Below are positions 29,466 to 39,772 of a stretch of DNA of 64,000 nucleotides, in pieces. The stretch lies in the NCBI RefSeq assembly GCF_001083805.1, contig NZ_JXSK01000010.1:1-64000 (forward strand). Reading direction: 5' to 3'. Every line of letters starts with the position of its first letter. The first letter of the stretch is position 1. Below the pieces are notes generated by a model that was not told the DNA's origin, searched no databases, and worked only from the letters and a program-made list of their open reading frames with translations. The position numbers and the translations under genes were made by a program. The DNA comes from Photorhabdus luminescens subsp. luminescens. Its GTDB lineage: Bacteria; Pseudomonadota; Gammaproteobacteria; Enterobacterales; Enterobacteriaceae.

Positions 29466-30796
29466 TATCTATCATCACTGATAAGTGGGTTTTGCGTTGG
29501 CGTCGCGGTAGGAACATCAGTGATTTTTGTAACTAGTAGCTGATCGATTTTGTAGTTATCAATATCGACAACTTCAAACTTGTAACCAGCAAACTTGACT
29601 GAATCGGTACGTTTTGGAATTTTACGCAGCCGGAACATCATGAAACCTGCAATGGTTTCATAGTTACTTGAATCAGGAAAATCATCAATATCCAGTACCC
29701 TTTGTACATCATCGATAGGTGTTCCTCCTTCTACTAACCATGAATTTTCGTCACGGATGATGATCTGCTCTTCCTGCCCTTGGCCGACTAAATCACCCAT
29801 CAGGGTGGTCATAACATCATTCAGGGTAATCACACCCATTACCAGCGCATATTCATTCAGGATAATAGCGAAATCTTCACCCGCCGCTTTAAAGCTTTCT
29901 AAGGCATCGGAAAGTGTCAAAGTATCTGGAATGATCAGCGCGTTGCGGATCTGGACACCTTGATTGAAGCTTAGGCTTTGACCGCTGAGGACCCGGTTGA
30001 GCAAGTCTTTGGAATCCACATAACCGATAACGTGATCAATATCTCCATCACATATCAGGTATTTGGAGTGTGGCTGGCTGGAAACCTGTTGTTTGATGCT
30101 GTCTTCACTTTCATTCTTGTCGAAGTAGATGATACTTTCCCTTGAGGTCATGGCAGAGGGTACTGTGCGGGATTCGAGTTCGAACACGTTTTCAATCAGT
30201 TCATGCTCTTGTTTACGCAGTACGCCAGCAACGGCGCCTGCTTCCACGACCGCAAAAATATCATCAGATGTGATGTCCTCATTACGTGCTGTCGGAATTT
30301 TAAAAATCTTAAAGATAAGATCAGACAGGCCATTAAAGAGCCAAACTAGTGGACGGCAAACTGTCAGACAGAAACGCATTGGGTTTACGATTTTTACTGC
30401 GACGGCTTCAGGCCTAATCATACCGATACGTTTTGGTGTCAAGTCAGCGAGCAAAATGAATATACTGGTCACAATGGTAAATGAGCAGATAAAGCCCAAT
30501 TGTTCTGCCCATTCGGGGCGCATAAACTTCGTGAAAAAAGCTTTCAGTGAAGGAGAGAATGCGGATTCACCGACAATACCTGCCAAAATTGCCACTGCAT
30601 TTAGGCCGATTTGCACTACGGTAAAAAACATTCCTGGTGTTTCTTGTAATTTGAGGACATGAGCTGCGTTGACATTACCTTCATCTGCCATCAATTTTAG
30701 TTTGATTCGTCTGGAGGCTGCAAGAGAGATTTCAGATAACGAAAAAAAGGCGCTTATCGCGCACAATAGAAACACTATTAAGAAACTATTTAACAT
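29465..30796 (-). CDS. ytfL: YtfL/PaeA, HlyC/CorC-family polyamine exporter
   Basis: 443 residues. An N-terminal CNNM (DUF21) domain with about four membrane segments starts FFSLSEISLAASRRIKLK. A pair of CBS domains follows (~210-335), then a CorC/HlyC C-terminal domain (~345-430). The E. coli homologue PaeA lowers cytoplasmic cadaverine and putrescine; older annotation calls it hemolysin-like, which is misleading. It is convergent with ytfK, with no partner in the operon. Confidence 0.93.
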   Translation of the reverse strand: MLNSFLIVFLLCAISAFFSLSEISLAASRRIKLKLMADEGNVNAAHVLKLQETPGMFFTVVQIGLNAVAILAGIVGESAFSPSLKAFFTKFMRPEWAEQLGFICSFTIVTSIFILLADLTPKRIGMIRPEAVAVKIVNPMRFCLTVCRPLVWLFNGLSDLIFKIFKIPTARNEDITSDDIFAVVEAGAVAGVLRKQEHELIENVFELESRTVPSAMTSRESIIYFDKNESEDSIKQQVSSQPHSKYLICDGDIDHVIGYVDSKDLLNRVLSGQSLSFNQGVQIRNALIIPDTLTLSDALESFKAAGEDFAIILNEYALVMGVITLNDVMTTLMGDLVGQGQEEQIIIRDENSWLVEGGTPIDDVQRVLDIDDFPDSSNYETIAGFMMFRLRKIPKRTDSVKFAGYKFEVVDIDNYKIDQLLVTKITDVPTATPTQNPLISDDR

Positions 30797-30951
30797 AAGG
30801 AATCCGTGTTTTACCTCCGGTGGTAGGGTAGGTTGCTATTTAGAAGAGCACCGGAGGGAACAATAAAAATCATATAAAATAAAAAGTGATAACAAACACT
30901 TAGAAAACCATTGATCAGTGTAGTAATTATAACATTAATAAAATGTAACGA

Positions 30952-31599
30952 CTAGTTTTTGTTCATTTTGGGTAGGCAGACGCCAATACCGCCTAGTCCG
31001 CAATACCCCTCAGGATTTTTAAATAGATATTGTTGATGATAGTCTTCAGCAAAATAGAATGGCCCCGCTGCTGTGATCTCCGTTGTAATAGGGCGGTTAT
31101 CCCCTTGTTGTTGCATTGCTTGTTGGAAACGTTCAAGGCTGGCTAATGCCAGTTCATGTTGTTGAGGTGACACGGTATAAATCGCGGAGCGATACTGAGT
31201 ACCAATATCCCCGCCCTGGCGCATCCCTTGAGCGGGATCATGGTTTTCCCAGAAAAGTTTTAATAAGTTTTCATAGCTGTTTTTTGCTGGATCGTAAACA
31301 ATTCTAACAATCTCAGCATGTCCGGTCAGGCCGCTACAAACTTCTTCGTAAGTTGGATTCGCTGTTGTACCGCCGCTATAGCCTGCGGAGGTGGTGTAAA
31401 TATCGGGTTGTTGCCAGAATAGGCGCTCTACGCCCCAGAAGCACCCCATGCCAAAATAAGCAACTTCCATATTTTCTGGGACAGGTTCTATCGCATGATC
31501 AGTAACAGCATGGTTAGGTGAAACCTTAAGTGGCTCGGTTCTGCCTGGTAATGCGCTTTGAGGATCAATAGATAGGCTTTTATTCGCTGAAGTTGACAC
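30952..31599 (-). CDS. msrA: Peptide methionine sulfoxide reductase MsrA
   Basis: A 215-residue enzyme that reduces methionine-S-sulfoxide in proteins. The catalytic motif [14 protein letters not shown] is present, with the C-terminal resolving cysteines in [13 protein letters not shown]. The length equals E. coli MsrA with its N-terminal extension. The start is GTG preceded by GGGAGT. It is transcribed divergently from tamA. Confidence 0.97.
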   Translation of the reverse strand: MSTSANKSLSIDPQSALPGRTEPLKVSPNHAVTDHAIEPVPENMEVAYFGMGCFWGVERLFWQQPDIYTTSAGYSGGTTANPTYEEVCSGLTGHAEIVRIVYDPAKNSYENLLKLFWENHDPAQGMRQGGDIGTQYRSAIYTVSPQQHELALASLERFQQAMQQQGDNRPITTEITAAGPFYFAEDYHQQYLFKNPEGYCGLGGIGVCLPKMNKN

Positions 31600-31713
31600 A
31601 ATTCACTCCCGTAATTATTAAGTTTTCAGATATTAATAGATTGTATATATTATAAACGTTACTCAAGATAAATTTATTATAGTCAAATTATTCCGATCAG
31701 GTTAGGAGTTCGC

Positions 31714-33456
31714 GTGTCGAGATACCCCGTTTTATGCTTTCTTTGTGTGTCTATCGCAGCTCCCATTGCTCATAGTGCTAATCTTCGTCTGAAAATAGCA
31801 GGATTAACAGGCAGTTTAGAAAAAAATGCCCGAATTCATCTTTCCACTATCAGCACTGATGAAGTTGCGCCAGATGGCCGTTTCCGAGCTCGTGTAGATA
31901 AAGCGATTCGTGAAGGCTTGCGCCCGCTTGGTTATTATGAACCCATTATCGAATTTACCTATCGGGAAAATAAACCGCCGGCTCGCTCGGTATTAACGGC
32001 AAAAGTTACCGCAGGTGAACCTGTGCGAATCGCCGGTGTTAATGTTGTTTTGGAAGGTGGGGCGAAGACAGATGGAGATTATGCCAAACTGGTAAAAAGC
32101 AAAAGCCCAAAGAAAGGAACGATTCTTAATCATGATGAGTATGAAAGCCTTAAAGGTTCTCTGACTGGGCTTGCGATTAGGAAAGGCTATTTTGATGCTG
32201 TTATGAAAAAGAGCCAATTGGGGGTTTCCAAGGAGCGACATGAGGCATTCTGGGACTTTGTTTTTAATAGCGGTGAGCGTTATCACTTTGGTCAGATACG
32301 TTATCGTGGTTCACAGATCCGCGAAGATTATTTGAATCATTTGGTTCCATTCAAAGAAGGGGATTTTTATACCTCTGAGCAATTGTCCGAATTGAATCGA
32401 CGGTTAGCAGAAACGGGCTGGTTTAATTCAGCGGTAGTTACGCCGGATTTTAATACCGCTAGAAAAGATGGTGACGGAGTGCTTCCTCTTGAAGCGGTAT
32501 TAACTCCACGTTCCAAAAATTATGTTGAACTGGGTGGGGGTTATGGATCTGATGTAGGACCACGGGTAAAGGCGAAATGGACAAAACCCTGGCTTAATTC
32601 CCGTGGACACAGCCTTAGCTCTAGTATCAACCTTTCTGCACCTGAACAGGTTATTGATGCCACCTATAAAATGCCGCTGAAAGTAAACCCGTTAGAGCAA
32701 TATTACGCATTGCAGACAGGTTATAAGCGTAAAGACATCAACGATACCGTATCAGATACCGCGACAGTAAATCTTTCCCGTAATTGGGATCTTTCAACGG
32801 GCTGGCAGTATGGGATCAATATGCGTTGGAGTCTCAGCCACTTTACTCAGGCTAATGTCACCAATACGGCAATGTTATTGTACCCGGGCGCGAATGTTAG
32901 CCGTATCCGCCAGCGTGGGGGAACGATGCCTTATTGGGGCGATAGCCAGCGCTATTCTATTGATATCTCCGATACCCTTTGGGGTTCTGATGTTGATTTC
33001 TTGGTGTTACAGGCACAAAACGTCTGGATCAGAACTTATTGGGATAATCACCGTTTTGTTGCTCGGGGTAATTTGGGTTGGATAGAAACCAATGCGTTCG
33101 ACAAAGTTCCACCTGACTTACGCTTTTTCGCTGGTGGTGATCATAGTGTCCGTGGTTACAGATATCAGAAAATCTCTCCTAAAGATGCAAAAGGAAAATT
33201 AACCGGTGCATCCGCGTTGGCTGTGGGTTCGCTTGAGTACCAATATAACGTAACCGGCAATTGGTGGAGTGCTGTTTTTGTTGATACTGGTGAAGCCATT
33301 AATGACATTAGAAAGAGCAATTTTAAAACCGGCGTAGGTGTTGGTGTGCGTTGGGCTTCTCCGGTCGGCCCCATTAAATTTGACCTTGCCAGACCAATAG
33401 GGGATTCAGAATCCCGTAACATCCAGTTTTACATCGGGTTAGGATCTGAATTATGA
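31714..33456 (+). CDS. tamA: Translocation and assembly module outer-membrane protein TamA
   Basis: A 580-residue Omp85-family barrel. A signal peptide (1-22, ending AHSAN) precedes three POTRA domains (~23-265) and a 16-strand barrel carrying the Omp85 motif in [12 protein letters not shown], with an aromatic-ending last strand. With TamB it helps insert certain outer-membrane proteins and takes part in phospholipid transport. The start is GTG after TTAGGAG. The stop overlaps tamB by 4 nt. Confidence 0.97.
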   Translation: MSRYPVLCFLCVSIAAPIAHSANLRLKIAGLTGSLEKNARIHLSTISTDEVAPDGRFRARVDKAIREGLRPLGYYEPIIEFTYRENKPPARSVLTAKVTAGEPVRIAGVNVVLEGGAKTDGDYAKLVKSKSPKKGTILNHDEYESLKGSLTGLAIRKGYFDAVMKKSQLGVSKERHEAFWDFVFNSGERYHFGQIRYRGSQIREDYLNHLVPFKEGDFYTSEQLSELNRRLAETGWFNSAVVTPDFNTARKDGDGVLPLEAVLTPRSKNYVELGGGYGSDVGPRVKAKWTKPWLNSRGHSLSSSINLSAPEQVIDATYKMPLKVNPLEQYYALQTGYKRKDINDTVSDTATVNLSRNWDLSTGWQYGINMRWSLSHFTQANVTNTAMLLYPGANVSRIRQRGGTMPYWGDSQRYSIDISDTLWGSDVDFLVLQAQNVWIRTYWDNHRFVARGNLGWIETNAFDKVPPDLRFFAGGDHSVRGYRYQKISPKDAKGKLTGASALAVGSLEYQYNVTGNWWSAVFVDTGEAINDIRKSNFKTGVGVGVRWASPVGPIKFDLARPIGDSESRNIQFYIGLGSEL

Positions 33457-36400
33457 GATGGATTAAAAAGGTCAGTATTGTTTTTTTGCTGATGGTGACT
33501 TTGTTGGCTATTGCGGTTGCCGGGTTGGTAGGAACGCAATCTGGCCTGCATTTTATGATTAACAGTGCTGCCCGTTGGGTGCCGGGGCTGGATATAGCCA
33601 GCGTCAGTGGTGGTTGGCGGGATTTGACTCTGAAAGGCGTTAAGTATCAAATGCCTGGTGTGAATGTCAATGTTAATCAATTCCACCTTTCTCTACGTCT
33701 TTCTTGTCTTAAAGATAGTCAGTTATGTGTTAATGCATTGACAACGGAAGGCGTAGAAGTTGCGATTAATACTAGCCAATTGCCCTCTGCGGGAGAATCG
33801 TCGCCAAAGTCAGAGCCTTTGACTGAACTGAGGACGCCGTATCCAGTCTCACTTGATTTGCTATCTGTTAAAAATGTCACTGTCACCGTAGATGATACGG
33901 TATTTGCCCTTGATGAATTGAGGACCGCAGCTTACTGGCAGCAGAAAGCATTAACGCTTAAGCCAACAAAAATTAACGGATTGCTGGTGGGACTGCCAAA
34001 AACTACCCCTGAACGGCTGAAAACAGCGGAAGCAGAGGAGAAAGCGAAACGAGGGACTGGACCGGAAAAATCGTTGGCAGAAATTCTGAAAAAATTGTTC
34101 TCTCAACCGTTATTGGCAACGTTACCAGAAGTGCCTATTCCACTGGATGTGACTATTACAGGGATCAGTGGCAAACAATTAAGGCTGACGGGTGATACCA
34201 ATATCACAATTAATGAGTTTTTACTGCAACTCAGCAATCAGGGACAGCAGATTCAGCTCAATAAATTGAATGTCAAAATGCCGGAAGGTTCTCTTACCAT
34301 TAATGGTTCTGCGACTCTGGCGCAGCAGTGGCCGATAAAACTGGTAATAAAAGGCGAGTTAAATCGACAGGAGATCCAAGGGCAAAAGGTTGATGTAAAA
34401 CTTAATGGCGCTTTATTGGAACAACTCAGTTTGGGGCTGAATTTGTCAGGGCCTGTCAGTGCTAAACTTGATGCTCAAACGGAGCTGGCGAAGACAGGTT
34501 TGCCAGTGCGGATGACGTTTGAAAGCCAGCAACTAAGTTGGCCTTTAACGGGTGAGCCTGAATATCAGCTTGATGGCGTAAAAATGCGCCTGAATGGTCA
34601 GGCCAGTGGTTATGATCTGTCATTGCGTTCCAGTATTAAGGGTAATGAAATCCCATCGGCATTACTCGTGTTAGATGCGAAAGGCAATGAAGAGCAGTTT
34701 AGGTTAACTCGTTTACGTCTATCTGCTTTGCAGGGAAGAGCTGAACTGGCAGGTGTGGCAGATTGGAGTAAGGCGGTAAGTTGGCATACGGTGCTGACGC
34801 TCTCTGGGATTAATACTGCTAAACAGTGGCCGGAATGGCCTGCCAAAATAGATGGAAAAATAGTGACCCGTGGTAGTTTACACGGTGGTAGTTGGCAGCT
34901 CCAGATCCCGGAAATTACGCTGGACGGTAACGTAAAACAGAACTTAGTGAAAGCCAAAGGTAAGATTTCTGGTAATGCGGCTGGTCAGTGGAATATTCCT
35001 CAATTTGAGTTGGCTTTAGGGCGCAATAAAATGAATCTCCAGGGACAGTTATCCAAACAGTGGAAACTGGATGGCGATATTCGTGCGCCGAAGCTGGATG
35101 GCATATTACCGGGGCTTGGCGGTGTCGTGAATGGGACGTTGAAACTGCGTGGTAATAGGCAAGCGCCTCAGCTTTTAACTGATCTTAATGCTAACGGGTT
35201 GAAGTGGCAGGATTTACGCATTGATCGTGTGAGTGTAAAGGGGAATGTACGCTCTGCTGAACAAATCCACGGGGATCTTGCTGTTAAAGTCAGTCAACTA
35301 AAACAGGCTGATTTGATTGTCCGTAATTTGACGTTGGATGCAAAGGGCAATGAGAAACAGCACAATTTGAAATTGAAGATCGACGGTGAGCCGATTGCTG
35401 GTCAACTTTCACTTAATGGTAGTTTTGATCGTAAGCAACAGCGATGGGAAGGAAGTATTGATAATACCCGTTTTGACACTCCGGTTGGAGAATGGCGTTT
35501 AACTAAAGCAATAACTCTCGATTATCTTAATCAGCAACAAAAAGTCACTGTGGGCACACATTGTTGGCTGAATCCACATGCGCGGCTCTGCGTACCAAAA
35601 CCTATTGAAGCAGGCGCCAGCGGTAGCGCATCCATTGTTCTTGAACGCTTTGATCTTGCTATGATTCAGCCATTATTGGGGCCTGAAACACATTTGAAAG
35701 GTGTATTCAGTGGTAATGCTGACGTTAAATGGGGCGCGGAAGTCGGATTACCTCAGGCCAACATTAATCTGAACGGTGATGGAGTGCAGGTTAAGCAGAT
35801 GGTTGATGGCACTGCATTACCGGTAGATTTCCAGACGCTGACACTCAATGCAGGCTTGAAGAATGGCACAGCAAAGCTGAATTGGTTGTTTAAGATTATG
35901 GGAAATGGTCAGTTTAACGGTGACGTACAGGTTGCTGATCTTGCAGGGCATCGTAATCTATCAGGCAATGTAGATATTCAGGATATTTCACTGGCGTTGA
36001 TCGAGCCGATCCTTGGGCAAGGTGATAAGGCTGAAGGTCATTTGTATGCCAACTTGCGTCTGGGAGGTAATGCCAAAAATCCATTATTGTTTGGTCGGTT
36101 AAACTTGAGTGCGCTGCAAGCTTCGGGTCATTGGATCCCATTTGATGTTACTCAAGGGCAAATTGGTGTGAATTTTGATGGAATACGCTCTGTTCTTGAT
36201 GGTGTTATTAAAACGCCTAAAGGGCAGCTTAACCTAAATGGCGATGCAGACTGGCGCAATGTGGATGCATGGCATGCAAGAGTGGCGGCTAATGGTGATA
36301 AGTTGAGGGTAACTGTGCCGCCAATGGTGAAAATTGATGTTAGCCCTGCTCTGGTGTTTGAGGCTTCTCCTCAGTTGCTGAAATTGGATGGTAGCGTTGG

Positions 36401-37226
36401 TATTCCTTGGGCGCATATTACTGTGAAGGAGCTACCAGAATCGACAGTTGAGGCTTCCCCGGATGAAGTTATATTGAATGAGAATCTTCAGCCATTACAA
36501 GAGAAAAAAGCGTCGATCCCGATTCAAAGTAACTTGACGATTCATATCGGAGACGATGTTCGTCTCAGTGCTTTCGGCCTTAAAGCGCAACTTAAAGGCG
36601 ATCTGAAGGTTGTTCAAGATAAACAGAGCCTAGGTTTGAATGGTCAAGTTGATATTCTTGATGGTCGTTTCCATACTTATGGGCAGGATCTGATCGTTCG
36701 CAAAGGGCTGATTATGTTCTCAGGCCCACCTGATCAGCCATTACTTAACATTGAGGCTATCCGTAATCCAGATTCTACCGATGGGCAAGTTATTGCAGGG
36801 GTAAGGGTGATCGGTTTGGCGGATCAGCCAAAAGTGGAAATTTTCTCAGAGCCTGTTAGATCACAATTGGAAGCACTTTCTTATCTATTGCGTGGTGAAG
36901 GGTTAGAGAATAGTAACTCGGACAACTCACAGATGACGGCAATATTAATAGGTTTGGGAGTTGCGCAGAGTGGTCAATTGGTGGGTAAGATCGGTGAAAT
37001 ATTTGGTGTTTCCGATTTGGCGCTGGATACTCAGGGGGTTGGTGATAAATCACAGGTAGTTGTTAGCGGAAAGATTACAAAAGATCTGCAAGTTAAGTAT
37101 GGTGTTGGTATATTTGATTCACTGGCAACATTAACCTTACGTTATAGGTTAATGCCTAGATTGTATCTGGAAGCGGTGTCTGGTATTGATCAGACATTGG
37201 ATTTGCTCTATCAGTTTGAGTTTTAA
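33453..37226 (+). CDS. tamB: Translocation and assembly module inner-membrane protein TamB
   Basis: A 1257-residue AsmA/Vps13-like protein. An N-terminal signal anchor (~8-27) is followed by a long repetitive beta-taco that spans the periplasm as a hydrophobic groove. The C-terminal DUF490 domain (~930-1257) ends in an amphipathic strand and FEF. It contacts TamA and, with YhdP and YdbH, moves phospholipids to the outer membrane. The ATG overlaps the tamA stop, and ytfP follows after 2 nt, a conserved three-gene operon. Confidence 0.97.
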   Translation: MRWIKKVSIVFLLMVTLLAIAVAGLVGTQSGLHFMINSAARWVPGLDIASVSGGWRDLTLKGVKYQMPGVNVNVNQFHLSLRLSCLKDSQLCVNALTTEGVEVAINTSQLPSAGESSPKSEPLTELRTPYPVSLDLLSVKNVTVTVDDTVFALDELRTAAYWQQKALTLKPTKINGLLVGLPKTTPERLKTAEAEEKAKRGTGPEKSLAEILKKLFSQPLLATLPEVPIPLDVTITGISGKQLRLTGDTNITINEFLLQLSNQGQQIQLNKLNVKMPEGSLTINGSATLAQQWPIKLVIKGELNRQEIQGQKVDVKLNGALLEQLSLGLNLSGPVSAKLDAQTELAKTGLPVRMTFESQQLSWPLTGEPEYQLDGVKMRLNGQASGYDLSLRSSIKGNEIPSALLVLDAKGNEEQFRLTRLRLSALQGRAELAGVADWSKAVSWHTVLTLSGINTAKQWPEWPAKIDGKIVTRGSLHGGSWQLQIPEITLDGNVKQNLVKAKGKISGNAAGQWNIPQFELALGRNKMNLQGQLSKQWKLDGDIRAPKLDGILPGLGGVVNGTLKLRGNRQAPQLLTDLNANGLKWQDLRIDRVSVKGNVRSAEQIHGDLAVKVSQLKQADLIVRNLTLDAKGNEKQHNLKLKIDGEPIAGQLSLNGSFDRKQQRWEGSIDNTRFDTPVGEWRLTKAITLDYLNQQQKVTVGTHCWLNPHARLCVPKPIEAGASGSASIVLERFDLAMIQPLLGPETHLKGVFSGNADVKWGAEVGLPQANINLNGDGVQVKQMVDGTALPVDFQTLTLNAGLKNGTAKLNWLFKIMGNGQFNGDVQVADLAGHRNLSGNVDIQDISLALIEPILGQGDKAEGHLYANLRLGGNAKNPLLFGRLNLSALQASGHWIPFDVTQGQIGVNFDGIRSVLDGVIKTPKGQLNLNGDADWRNVDAWHARVAANGDKLRVTVPPMVKIDVSPALVFEASPQLLKLDGSVGIPWAHITVKELPESTVEASPDEVILNENLQPLQEKKASIPIQSNLTIHIGDDVRLSAFGLKAQLKGDLKVVQDKQSLGLNGQVDILDGRFHTYGQDLIVRKGLIMFSGPPDQPLLNIEAIRNPDSTDGQVIAGVRVIGLADQPKVEIFSEPVRSQLEALSYLLRGEGLENSNSDNSQMTAILIGLGVAQSGQLVGKIGEIFGVSDLALDTQGVGDKSQVVVSGKITKDLQVKYGVGIFDSLATLTLRYRLMPRLYLEAVSGIDQTLDLLYQFEF

Positions 37227-37228
37227 AA

Positions 37229-37576
37229 ATGCGAATTATTGTTTATGGCAGCTTACGGCGCAAACAGGGCAATCATCACTGGATGACCGATGCTCAATGG
37301 TTAGGTGATCATCGGCTGGAAGGCTATGAGCTATATGACCTTGGGCATTATCCTGCGGTTATCCGTGGTGACGGAAGTATTGAATGTGAGGTATATCGAA
37401 TCAATTCTACTATCCTGACAGAATTAGATGATTTGAAAGATAATTCGCGGGAGTATGTAAGGGAGTTGATTCAGACACCGTATGGCAATGCATGGATATA
37501 TCTTTATCAGTTTCCGATAGCTGGTTTGCGGCGGATAAAAAGCGGTGATTGGTTGAAGCGTCACGCGGAAGAGTAA
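37229..37576 (+). CDS. ytfP: YtfP, GGCT-fold family protein
   Basis: 115 residues of the gamma-glutamylcyclotransferase-like fold, with the YGSLRRKQGNHH substrate-loop motif at the N-terminus and an acidic candidate catalytic residue in the YRINSTILTELDDLKD helix. Related proteins act on gamma-glutamyl-amines, but the physiological substrate of YtfP is not established. It is translationally close to tamB (2 nt). Confidence 0.93.
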   Translation: MRIIVYGSLRRKQGNHHWMTDAQWLGDHRLEGYELYDLGHYPAVIRGDGSIECEVYRINSTILTELDDLKDNSREYVRELIQTPYGNAWIYLYQFPIAGLRRIKSGDWLKRHAEE

Positions 37577-37618
37577 ATAAAAATCCTTTTTTGTCATAAC
37601 AAAAAGGGAGTAGGTTTT

Positions 37619-37656
37619 AAAAAACCTCTGTTGGTGATGTTCCCCAGAGGTTTTTT
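37619..37656. terminator. Bidirectional terminator between ytfP and ppa
   Basis: A 12-bp perfect stem AAAAAACCTCTG/CAGAGGTTTTTT with a 14-nt loop; runs of A and T on the two sides make it work for both convergent genes. Confidence 0.9.
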
Positions 37657-37677
37657 AATTATTTAAACAGAGAAAAG

Positions 37678-38208
37678 TTATTTCTTAGCGGCACGTTCGA
37701 AAGAGGAGATAATTTCTGCTTTAGCAGCTTCAACATTATCCCAACCATCAACTTTAACCCACTTGCCTTTTTCCAGATCTTTATAGTGCTCAAAGAAGTG
37801 AGTGATCTGAGCGCGCAGTAGCTCTGGTAAATCGTTCACATCTTTAATGTGATCATACTCTTTGGTTAGTTTGCTATGTGGAACTGCAACCAGTTTCGCG
37901 TCTTCGCCTGATTCATCAGTCATTTTCAGGACGCCAACCGGACGGCAACGGATTACAGAACCTGGTTGTAGCGGGTATGGAGTGGGAACCAGAACATCAA
38001 CTGGGTCACCATCCAGAGACAGAGTGTTGTTGATGTAACCATAGTTGCATGGATAGAACATCGCGGTAGCCATAAAACGGTCTACAAACAGCGCACCGGA
38101 TTCTTTATCAATTTCATATTTAATCGGATCGGCGTTGGCAGGGATCTCAATAATGACATAGATATCTTCAGGCAGTTCTTTTCCTGCCGGTACTAAGTTC
38201 AGGCTCAT
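37678..38208 (-). CDS. ppa: Inorganic pyrophosphatase
   Basis: A 176-residue type I soluble pyrophosphatase that pulls biosynthetic reactions forward by hydrolysing PPi. The Mg-binding signature [10 protein letters not shown] is intact, along with the KYEIDKESG and YGYI segments. The frame is open 25 codons upstream, but ATG 38208 gives [15 protein letters not shown] and the standard hexameric-enzyme length, with AAGGAAA as ribosome site. Confidence 0.97.
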   Translation of the reverse strand: MSLNLVPAGKELPEDIYVIIEIPANADPIKYEIDKESGALFVDRFMATAMFYPCNYGYINNTLSLDGDPVDVLVPTPYPLQPGSVIRCRPVGVLKMTDESGEDAKLVAVPHSKLTKEYDHIKDVNDLPELLRAQITHFFEHYKDLEKGKWVKVDGWDNVEAAKAEIISSFERAAKK

Positions 38209-38483
38209 GAAAGTTTCCTTTATTTCAAACCAGAATAGAGTGGCGAGTATTATAGCCAAAACATTTTTTAAAGTACTCTCCATTTTTCTGACAAGTAGCT
38301 TGTTGGTTGATGCTGTCTCTGAGTTTGGTGATAGTCCCGTAGTGCAGTCACTAACGGATAGTACAGGTTTCTTCTTAGCTCTCGATAAGGTCAGATTTTC
38401 CCTGCTATTTGGACTGGTATATTAATTTTGCTGTATATACTGAAATTTTTAGGATAATTTTTTTCAAAAGTATAATTGATAAT

Positions 38484-38585
38484 CTATTGAAATGTAACTT
38501 TTAATAAAGCTGCTCCTAACCCACGTTTCTGATGATCATTATTCTGACTTGGCATGATCACAGGAGTTGGTTCAACCATATTCAT
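38484..38585 (-). CDS. Possible small protein of 33 residues (uncertain)
   Basis: An open frame encoding MNMVEPTPVIMPSQNNDHQ followed by KRGLGAALLKVTFQ. The start region has AAGGA directly upstream, best spaced for the second ATG (38579). The composition (Pro-rich head, Arg/Gly/Leu tail) is not random-looking, and unlike the AT-rich flanks it is codon-balanced. No family is recognised. It could equally be the broken end of a longer gene. Confidence 0.3.
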   Translation of the reverse strand: MNMVEPTPVIMPSQNNDHQKRGLGAALLKVTFQ

Positions 38586-38721
38586 TCCTTGCGATAAAAC
38601 CTAGAGCAAAAGGTCGTTTAACGCTGCTACTGGTGAGAGCATAAAACCAGTGACATGCTCATTACCACACATGACAAAGGTGCGTTAGCTCCTGTACTAG
38701 GGCACTTTTTGTATTTACATA

Positions 38722-38771
38722 TTGATATATAAGCTGTGGATTATATAATGTTATTATAAGTCATGACTTAT
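38722..38771 (+). promoter_or_regulatory. Promoter and operator-like palindrome of the toxin-antitoxin operon
   Basis: TTGATA (38722-38727), a 16-nt spacer and a perfect TATAAT (38744-38749) make a strong sigma70 promoter. The predicted transcription start (~38756) falls at the edge of the perfect 16-bp palindrome ATAAGTCATGACTTAT (38756-38771). This is the layout expected for autorepression by the antitoxin. Confidence 0.65.
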
Positions 38772-38780
38772 GAGGTTGTT

Positions 38781-39143
38781 GTGTGGACTATAATTTTAAC
38801 TCGTCGATTTGAAGATTGGTTTGATGAGCAAGATATCAGCACCCAGAAAAAAATATTGGCAGATCTTAGTGTGTTAGAAATGTTTGGTCCTCAACTAGGT
38901 CGTCCTGCTGTTGACTCTTTGTATGGTTCAAAATTTAACAATATGAAAGAGTTAAGAATTCAGTGTAAGGGGAGGCCAATAAGAGCATTTTTTGCCTTTG
39001 ACCCATTAAGACGAGCTATTGTTCTATGTGCTGGTGATAAGGCAGGGAACGAAAAGCATTTTTACAAAGAAATGATCCCGGTGGCTGATGCTGAGTATGA
39101 AACTCACTTAGCGAGTTTGGAGGGTAAAAATGAAAACTCTTAA
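38781..39143 (+). CDS. RelE/HigB-like toxin of a type II toxin-antitoxin system
   Basis: About 120 residues starting MWTIILTRRFEDWFDEQD, with the HigB-type core GPQLGRPAVDSLYGS, NNMKELRIQ, RAFFAFDPLRRAIVLCAGDK and YKEMIPVADAEY. Such toxins cleave mRNA on the ribosome. I prefer the GTG at 38781 to ATG 38763: the ATG lies inside the palindrome and promoter start, and AGG is well spaced before the GTG. The toxin precedes the antitoxin, as in higBA. They overlap by 14 nt. Confidence 0.88.
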   Translation: MWTIILTRRFEDWFDEQDISTQKKILADLSVLEMFGPQLGRPAVDSLYGSKFNNMKELRIQCKGRPIRAFFAFDPLRRAIVLCAGDKAGNEKHFYKEMIPVADAEYETHLASLEGKNENS

Positions 39144-39429
39144 AGATAAGATACGAGAATTTTCTGTTGAAGATCGAGCAGATATAAAACAGATGGCTGA
39201 TGAAATGATTTTAGAAACTGGTTTGCAGCTGATGAGAGAAGAGCTGAATATTTCTCAGAAAAAACTAGCGGACAGTTTAGGTATTAGTCAGCCTGCAATT
39301 ACGCAAATAGAACAGCGGGGTAATGATATAAAACTGGCTACGTTAAAGCGTTATGTTGAAGCTATGGGAGGCAAACTCAGCCTAACCGTAGAACTCCCGA
39401 CTGGAGATGGGCGAATTTTTCATATCTAA
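39130..39429 (+). CDS. XRE-family antitoxin (HigA-like)
   Basis: 99 residues. A Cro/C1-type helix-turn-helix lies at ~38-60 (SQKKLADSLGISQPAITQIEQ). The N-terminal ~30 residues are probably the toxin-binding part, and the C-terminus continues with an AMGGKLSLTVELP strand common in these antitoxins. It neutralises the upstream toxin and most likely represses the operon at the palindrome 38756-38771. Confidence 0.9.
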   Translation: MKTLKDKIREFSVEDRADIKQMADEMILETGLQLMREELNISQKKLADSLGISQPAITQIEQRGNDIKLATLKRYVEAMGGKLSLTVELPTGDGRIFHI

Positions 39430-39598
39430 CAGAAGTGGTGACTACTCCTCGAGCCTGCGCACGATTTTGTGTAGTCGCCATTTTATTGAAGGTGATCTGT
39501 TAGGTGGTTACCAATCAGTAATAAAGTAATTCATCACTATAACGTCAATCACATAGTAGTATCGTTCACTTCTTCGAGGTGGCTTGGGTTACCAGTTG

Positions 39599-39763
39599 GT
39601 GACCATAGATTTTAAAGAATCATCTGACGAACATTTTGCGTTTTTTGTGGAATGTTTGGATGACGTTGTTGAGAGATTTATGGAAAAGGATTGCTGGAGT
39701 ATTTTAGCTTCATTAGTTAAAACCAAAAAAGCGACGAAAATCCCGCCGCTTATCCGTAATTAA
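39599..39763 (+). pseudogene. Possible gene remnant (54 codons)
   Basis: From GTG 39599 the frame reads MTIDFKESSDEHFAFFVECL, then DDVVERFMEKDCWSILASLV and a basic tail, with an amphipathic helical look. The frame is open only from 39560, lacks a clear ribosome site, and its end runs through the fbp terminator. It may be the broken 3' end of an accessory gene. No family recognised. Confidence 0.25.
39725..39750 (-). terminator. Rho-independent terminator of fbp
   Basis: Read on the - strand, AGCGGCG pairs with CGTCGCT (one G-U) around a 7-nt A/T-rich loop, then six T. It is placed about 25 nt after the fbp stop. Confidence 0.8.
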
Positions 39764-39772
39764 CTGATGAAA

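Larger units (their letters stand above)
38209..38780. other. Accessory intergenic patch between ppa and the toxin gene
   Basis: About 570 bases without a long gene. It should hold the ppa promoter near 38300. A 33-codon frame on the - strand (38484-38585) and a hairpin-like GTGC...GCACTTTTT segment near 38684-38710 are present. The toxin-antitoxin promoter and operator occupy the right end. This looks like a small insertion at a variable locus. Confidence 0.5.
39430..39772. other. Region between the antitoxin gene and fbp
   Basis: About 340 bases. It contains the possible remnant at 39599-39763 and the fbp terminator on the opposite strand. The segment 39430-39590 shows nothing recognisable. 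Confidence 0.5.

Noticed and set aside
30129-30662. 177-codon frame opposite ytfL
   Set aside because: Antisense shadow of a well-supported gene; its Ser/Thr/Ile-rich composition arises from the ytfL codons.
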